DNA of 8,890 bases from Armatimonadota bacterium (GTDB lineage: Bacteria > Armatimonadota > Fimbriimonadia > Fimbriimonadales > Fimbriimonadaceae): contig DPBN01000203.1 in the NCBI GenBank assembly GCA_003516955.1, positions 1-8,890 of the forward strand, in the 5' to 3' direction. A program made the translations under genes and the position numbers. Under the pieces are notes generated by a model. The model searched no databases. It worked only from the letters and a program-made list of their open reading frames with translations, and had not been told where the DNA came from. Positions 5,728 to 8,890 of the stretch are shown piece after piece (the first letter of the stretch is position 1; each line of letters opens with the position of its first letter).

Positions 5728-7050
5728 ATGTCCTCCACCGATGCGCTCATCCGCGCCGTCCACCTGGCGGCCCGCAAGCTCGCCGGGGCTGGGGGCTTCG
5801 ACGCGCTGATCCGGGACGTGCTGGCCCTCTGCGTCGAGGCGGTGGAGGCGGAGGGAGGCACGATCTACCTCCACGACCCGGCGACGCGCTCTCTCGTCTT
5901 CCACCACGTGCTGCCGGAATCGGTGGCTCCGATGCTGCAGGGGCACCGCATCGCCGACGACTTCGGGGTCGCGGGGCGAGCGTTCCAGCGACGCGAGGCG
6001 GTTGTCACGAGCGCCTCGGCCGGCGAGCATAGCGCCCGGGACATCGCTCGGTCCACGGGGGTTTCCGTTCGCAACATGGTCACGGTCCCGCTGACCATCG
6101 GCGACGACGAGCCCGTCGGCGTGGTCCAGGTGCTCAACAAGCGGGGAGGCGAGTTCACGGAAAACGACCTCGCCGTTTTGGACACCGTGGCGGCGATCAG
6201 CACCTTGGCCTACGTGAACGGGGTGCTGCTGGAGCAACAGTCGCGCGCCTCCTCCCTGCTGGGAATGGGCAAGGTTAGTCACGACATCGGCAACCTGGCC
6301 GCGAGCCTCTACGCCAACATCGCCTTCAGCGAGATGGCGATGCAGGGGCTCAAGGACCAGCTCGCCCAAACCGAGGCTGACGAGACGATCTCGATGTACG
6401 TGGAGTCGCTGGACGGGATGTTCGGCGACCTGCGACAGTCGATCGACCGCATCGTGGGCTATTCGAGGCTGATCAGCGACCTGTCGGCGGGCAGGGCGCT
6501 CCGCCCGAACAAGCAGGTCGGGTCTTTGGCGAAGACGATCCAGACGAGCGCCGCCTACCTGGAGACCGAGGGAAGACGGAACCACGTCGCCCTGCGCTAC
6601 GAGATCCAAGAGGACGCTCCACCCACGCTGCACGACGAGCTGTTCGTGTTCCGCATCGTCCAGAACCTCGTTGGGAACGCCATCAAGGCGGTGCGGGAGA
6701 CGATTCCGGACGACTGGCTGGCAAGCGTCGAGCAGGGCGAGGAGGGCATCTTCGGCGAGGTGGTAGTGCGGTACCGATACCTCGAGGGGTGGCACATCGT
6801 CGAGGTCCAGGACGCCGGCCCCGGCATGACCCGGGAGACGGCGGACCGCATCCTCGCCGGCAACGCGAGAAGCAGCTGGGACAAGGGATCCGGCTCCGGT
6901 TGGGGCACCAAGATCGTGCTGGAGCTCGCCGCCACGCACAACGCGGAGGTCTCCATCGACAGCGAACTCGGCAAGGGCACGGTGTTCCGCGTCTCGATTC
7001 CCCACGACCCCGGCACAACCGAAGCCGGGAACGATTCGCCCGCCCAGTGA
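5728..7050 (+). CDS. Soluble GAF-domain sensor histidine kinase
   Basis: A 440-residue protein with no membrane segment or signal peptide. A GAF sensor domain spans about 15-168: it includes GGTIYLHDPATRSLVF, DDFGVAGRAFQRREAVV and VPLTIGDDEPVGVVQVLNKR. A dimerisation/phosphoacceptor helix follows with an atypical H-box, GKVSHDIGNLAAS, giving His185 as the likely phosphorylated residue. The catalytic ATPase domain occupies about 263-428, with N-box IVQNLVGNAIKAV (310-322), G1 box DAGPGM (362-367), G2 region KGSGSGWGTKIV (386-397) and the terminal GKGTVFRVSIP. Kinases of this type autophosphorylate and pass phosphate to a response regulator, but none is encoded nearby, so its partner and output are unknown. 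The sequence NKRGGEF with Asp four residues on partly matches the cyclic-nucleotide GAF motif. ATG 5728 is supported by the -10-like TAGAAT and by the position of the GAF start. Confidence 0.88.
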   Translation: MSSTDALIRAVHLAARKLAGAGGFDALIRDVLALCVEAVEAEGGTIYLHDPATRSLVFHHVLPESVAPMLQGHRIADDFGVAGRAFQRREAVVTSASAGEHSARDIARSTGVSVRNMVTVPLTIGDDEPVGVVQVLNKRGGEFTENDLAVLDTVAAISTLAYVNGVLLEQQSRASSLLGMGKVSHDIGNLAASLYANIAFSEMAMQGLKDQLAQTEADETISMYVESLDGMFGDLRQSIDRIVGYSRLISDLSAGRALRPNKQVGSLAKTIQTSAAYLETEGRRNHVALRYEIQEDAPPTLHDELFVFRIVQNLVGNAIKAVRETIPDDWLASVEQGEEGIFGEVVVRYRYLEGWHIVEVQDAGPGMTRETADRILAGNARSSWDKGSGSGWGTKIVLELAATHNAEVSIDSELGKGTVFRVSIPHDPGTTEAGNDSPAQ

Positions 7051-7056
7051 CATAAT
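7051..7056 (+). promoter_or_regulatory. Candidate -10 element (CATAAT) for the LCP gene
   Basis: CATAAT directly follows the TGA stop of the kinase gene (7048-7050) and ends 9 nt before the GTG at 7066. It is identical to the hexamer before the deacetylase-like gene at 4551. No clear -35 or Shine-Dalgarno accompanies it. Confidence 0.38.
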
Positions 7057-7065
7057 CCGGGTTAG

Positions 7066-8025
7066 GTGTCGTCCTCCAGCGCTAGTTCCCCGTGGTACAG
7101 CCGCCTGCTCGGCGCGCTGCTCTATCTGCTCGTCTGCGGCGTCGTCGCGCTGGCGGGAACGTTGCTGGGCTACCTCTCGCACGGCCCCCTCGGCACGAAG
7201 GCCGTCGTCAAGATTCTGCGCAACGCCGATCCCGCCGACACGTTCGACGGCAAGCCAGCCATCACGCTCCTCGTGCTCGGCTGCGACGAAGACCGGGCCC
7301 GGGGCGGGGCGCGAGTTCTGCGGAGCCAGGCCCGGAGCGACATGATCCTCGTCGCGAGGGTGTTCTTCAAAGACCGTCGCGTCACGGGAATCTCGATCCC
7401 GAGGGACCTCGAGGTGCAGCTCCCGGGCTATCGCCCGCAGAAGATCAACGCCTACCACGCCATCGGCGGCAAGGAGCTCGCCAAGGCCGCGGTGGAGCAG
7501 GTCCTCGGCATTCCCATCGACCGAGTGCTGGTCATCGACTACAAAGCGTTCCAAGACATGGTCGACCTCGTCGGCGGGGTGAGGGTGAAGGTCGAGAAGC
7601 GCATGAAGTGGCGGGATCGCGCGGGCGATCTGAACATCGATCTGCAGCCGGGATGGCAGGTTCTGGACGGGTACAAGGCGATGGGATACGTCCGCTTCCG
7701 GCACAGCGACTCGGACTTCATGAGGCAGGCCCGCCAGAAGCAGTTCCTGCTGGCGTTCAAGGAGGCTGCCCTGAAGGACCCTCTCAAACTGAACGCCCTG
7801 GCCGAGAAGGCCGTCGAGGCAACGGGAGGCGGCCTGAACGCGGATGAGATTCTCGCCCTGGCCATGTTCGCCCGGAACCTTCCGAGGGAGAACGTGCGCC
7901 TCGGCGCCCTTCCCGTCCTGCCGGGCGACGGAACGAACCTGAGGCTGGACACAGTTCAGTTGCCCAAGGTCCTCCGGGAATACGATCTATCGCCGGATTC
8001 CAAGCCGGCGCAATCCGCCCCATGA
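7066..8025 (+). CDS. LytR-CpsA-Psr (LCP) family membrane protein
   Basis: LCP enzymes transfer undecaprenyl-pyrophosphate-linked glycopolymers to peptidoglycan or other cell-surface acceptors, acting outside the cytoplasmic membrane. The 319 residues have a short cytoplasmic N-terminus, one membrane segment (about 14-36) and the LCP domain (about 65-230). Visible family features are ITLLVLGCDEDR (66-77), RSDMILVARV (90-99), GISIPRDLEVQLPGY (108-122) with Arg113/Asp114, KINAYHAIGG (126-135), the IDRVLVIDYKAFQDMVDLVGGV block (151-172), then LQPGWQVLDGYKAMGYVRFRHSD (193-215) and RQARQKQF (220-227). These Arg and Asp residues bind the pyrophosphate in known structures. The start is fixed at GTG 7066: an in-frame TAG at 7063-7065 immediately precedes it, and the membrane segment follows soon after. 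The stop overlaps the next gene as ATGA. The C-terminal 90 residues are less conserved. The acceptor polymer cannot be deduced. Confidence 0.92.
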   Translation: MSSSSASSPWYSRLLGALLYLLVCGVVALAGTLLGYLSHGPLGTKAVVKILRNADPADTFDGKPAITLLVLGCDEDRARGGARVLRSQARSDMILVARVFFKDRRVTGISIPRDLEVQLPGYRPQKINAYHAIGGKELAKAAVEQVLGIPIDRVLVIDYKAFQDMVDLVGGVRVKVEKRMKWRDRAGDLNIDLQPGWQVLDGYKAMGYVRFRHSDSDFMRQARQKQFLLAFKEAALKDPLKLNALAEKAVEATGGGLNADEILALAMFARNLPRENVRLGALPVLPGDGTNLRLDTVQLPKVLREYDLSPDSKPAQSAP

Positions 8026-8890
8026 CGACACTCTACGAAGAACCTCAAGAAGAGCCGGTTGTGGAGAGCCTCGGCGAGGAGGCTGTCGAGGAACGGCACG
8101 GCAGCGCCTACCTTTCGGCCAAAGACCTGCGCGCGATCGGCATCGTTCTGGCGCTGCTGTTTCTGCTGATGACGCCCGTGTACATCGTGCTCAAGCGCCA
8201 GGCACAGAAGGCCGAGTGCGCCATGAACTGCAAGTCGATCCAAGGGGCGATGCTGCTCTACATGGAGGTGTGGGACAACCAGTTCCCGCCAGCCTACGCC
8301 AGCGGCCCGCGGGGAGAGGTGTTGCTGTTCGACGGGAAGCCCTTCACTTGGGCCTCGACCATCACGGAGTACATGAACAAGCGCTCCAAGTTCGTTTGTC
8401 CGTCGGCCTCGAAGGAGGAGGCGGTCGTGGCGGCGCACCCCTACGAGTCGAAGAAGACCGTGCCGATGACCTACGGCATGTATCTTCCCCGCTCCACCGC
8501 CGCGTTGTCCTCGGTCGGCGATCCGGCGCGCTCGGTCCTCATCGCCGAAACGTCCAACCGTGGAGCGATGGACACCTTCGACCCCCATCCGCTCGTGGGT
8601 TTGGACGGACAGCCCGCCCCCTACGACGGCTTCGCGATCGGTTGGGACACCGGCAACCGCGTGGACTGGTACAACTCGACGCTCTCGACGGACATGCCGC
8701 GGGCGGTCACCAGGCTGGCGTTCCATCAGACGAAGAACGGCCAGTTCCGGGACGACGCCCCATCGAGGCACGACGGGGGAATCCACGTGCTGTTCGTAGA
8801 CGGCCACGTGGAGACGCTGCCACCGTCGGCCGCCGCCGTGCGCTATCTGGACGTCGGCGGCGACCTCACAGGGCTGTGGTCGACCCGCTA
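8022..8890 (+). CDS. Prepilin-like membrane-anchored protein with H-x9-DG motif (partial or ending at window edge)
   Basis: The frame from ATG 8022 stays open for 289 codons to the window edge; the last two bases, TA, may begin a stop codon or a Tyr. An acidic N-terminus of about 35 residues is followed by one hydrophobic segment, AIGIVLALLFLLMTPVYIVL (38-57). Next comes a helix AECAMNCKSIQGAMLLYMEVWDNQFPP (64-90), which resembles the start of the mature domain of DUF1559/type II pseudopilin-like proteins (C..N.K.I..A...Y.....P). Near the C-terminus, RHDGGIHVLFVDGHVE has His250 and Asp260-Gly261 exactly nine residues apart, the H-x9-DG motif of prepilin-processing-associated proteins. The usual class III signal (Gly followed by FTLxE) is absent, so processing by prepilin peptidase is doubtful. 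It is coupled to the LCP gene by an ATGA overlap. Proteins of this architecture are numerous in Armatimonadota and Planctomycetota; their function is mostly unknown. Confidence 0.8.
   Translation, partial: MTTLYEEPQEEPVVESLGEEAVEERHGSAYLSAKDLRAIGIVLALLFLLMTPVYIVLKRQAQKAECAMNCKSIQGAMLLYMEVWDNQFPPAYASGPRGEVLLFDGKPFTWASTITEYMNKRSKFVCPSASKEEAVVAAHPYESKKTVPMTYGMYLPRSTAALSSVGDPARSVLIAETSNRGAMDTFDPHPLVGLDGQPAPYDGFAIGWDTGNRVDWYNSTLSTDMPRAVTRLAFHQTKNGQFRDDAPSRHDGGIHVLFVDGHVETLPPSAAAVRYLDVGGDLTGLWSTR

Noticed and set aside
5245..7704. An 819-codon open frame on the minus strand lying across acpS, the kinase and the LCP gene.
   Set aside because: It lies antisense to three genes with clear family motifs. 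Its translation is low-complexity, rich in Arg, Val, His and Asp, with no recognisable domain. Long antisense frames are expected in DNA with strong third-position GC bias.

Overview
The window is gene-dense (one short intergenic region of about 125 bp, no gap over 300 bp) and very GC-rich, with strong G/C bias at third codon positions. The chromosomal housekeeping content (aroC, acpS), the prepilin-like protein with an H-x9-DG motif at the right edge and the scarcity of Shine-Dalgarno sequences suggest a bacterium of the Armatimonadota (Fimbriimonadia-like) or a neighbouring lineage such as Planctomycetota. This placement is an inference from gene style, not a sequence match. No mobile element, CRISPR array, rRNA or tRNA was seen.

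Layout. (1) Positions 1-1990, plus strand: the last 23 codons of an unknown gene, then aroC (chorismate synthase), coupled by an ATGA overlap to pstB (ATPase of the high-affinity phosphate ABC transporter). (2) Positions 1987-4437, minus strand: a three-gene operon read right to left, a DUF47/PhoU-like protein, then pit (low-affinity phosphate permease), then arsM (arsenite S-adenosylmethionine methyltransferase), all overlapping end to end. pstB and arsM converge and share one CTAG in which each strand reads its own TAG stop. (3) Positions 4438-4562: the divergent intergenic region, holding a tandem 8-bp repeat with 11-bp period that resembles a Pho box, placed just upstream of the minus-strand operon. 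(4) Positions 4563-5716, plus strand: a degenerate NodB-fold polysaccharide-deacetylase-like protein and acpS (holo-ACP synthase), overlapping by one base. (5) Positions 5728-7050: a soluble GAF-domain histidine kinase with no adjacent response regulator. (6) Positions 7066-8890, plus strand: a LytR-CpsA-Psr (LCP) membrane protein coupled by ATGA to a prepilin-like H-x9-DG protein that runs to the window edge.

How the genes fit together. The left half is themed on phosphate and its toxic analogue arsenate: pstB, a Pit permease with its usual DUF47 partner, a Pho-box-like site, and an arsenic methyltransferase translationally linked to the permease. The right half concerns the cell envelope and lipid synthesis (AcpS, LCP, deacetylase-like and prepilin-like proteins) plus a signalling kinase. 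Four plus-strand genes (aroC, deacetylase-like, kinase, LCP) have a TANNNT or CATAAT -10-like hexamer ending only 6-9 nt before the start codon and lack a clear ribosome-binding site, which points to leaderless transcription. The most notable observations are the Pho-box-like site over a phosphate/arsenic operon, the leaderless promoter pattern, the shared CTAG stop, and the deacetylase-like protein that has lost most of its catalytic motifs.
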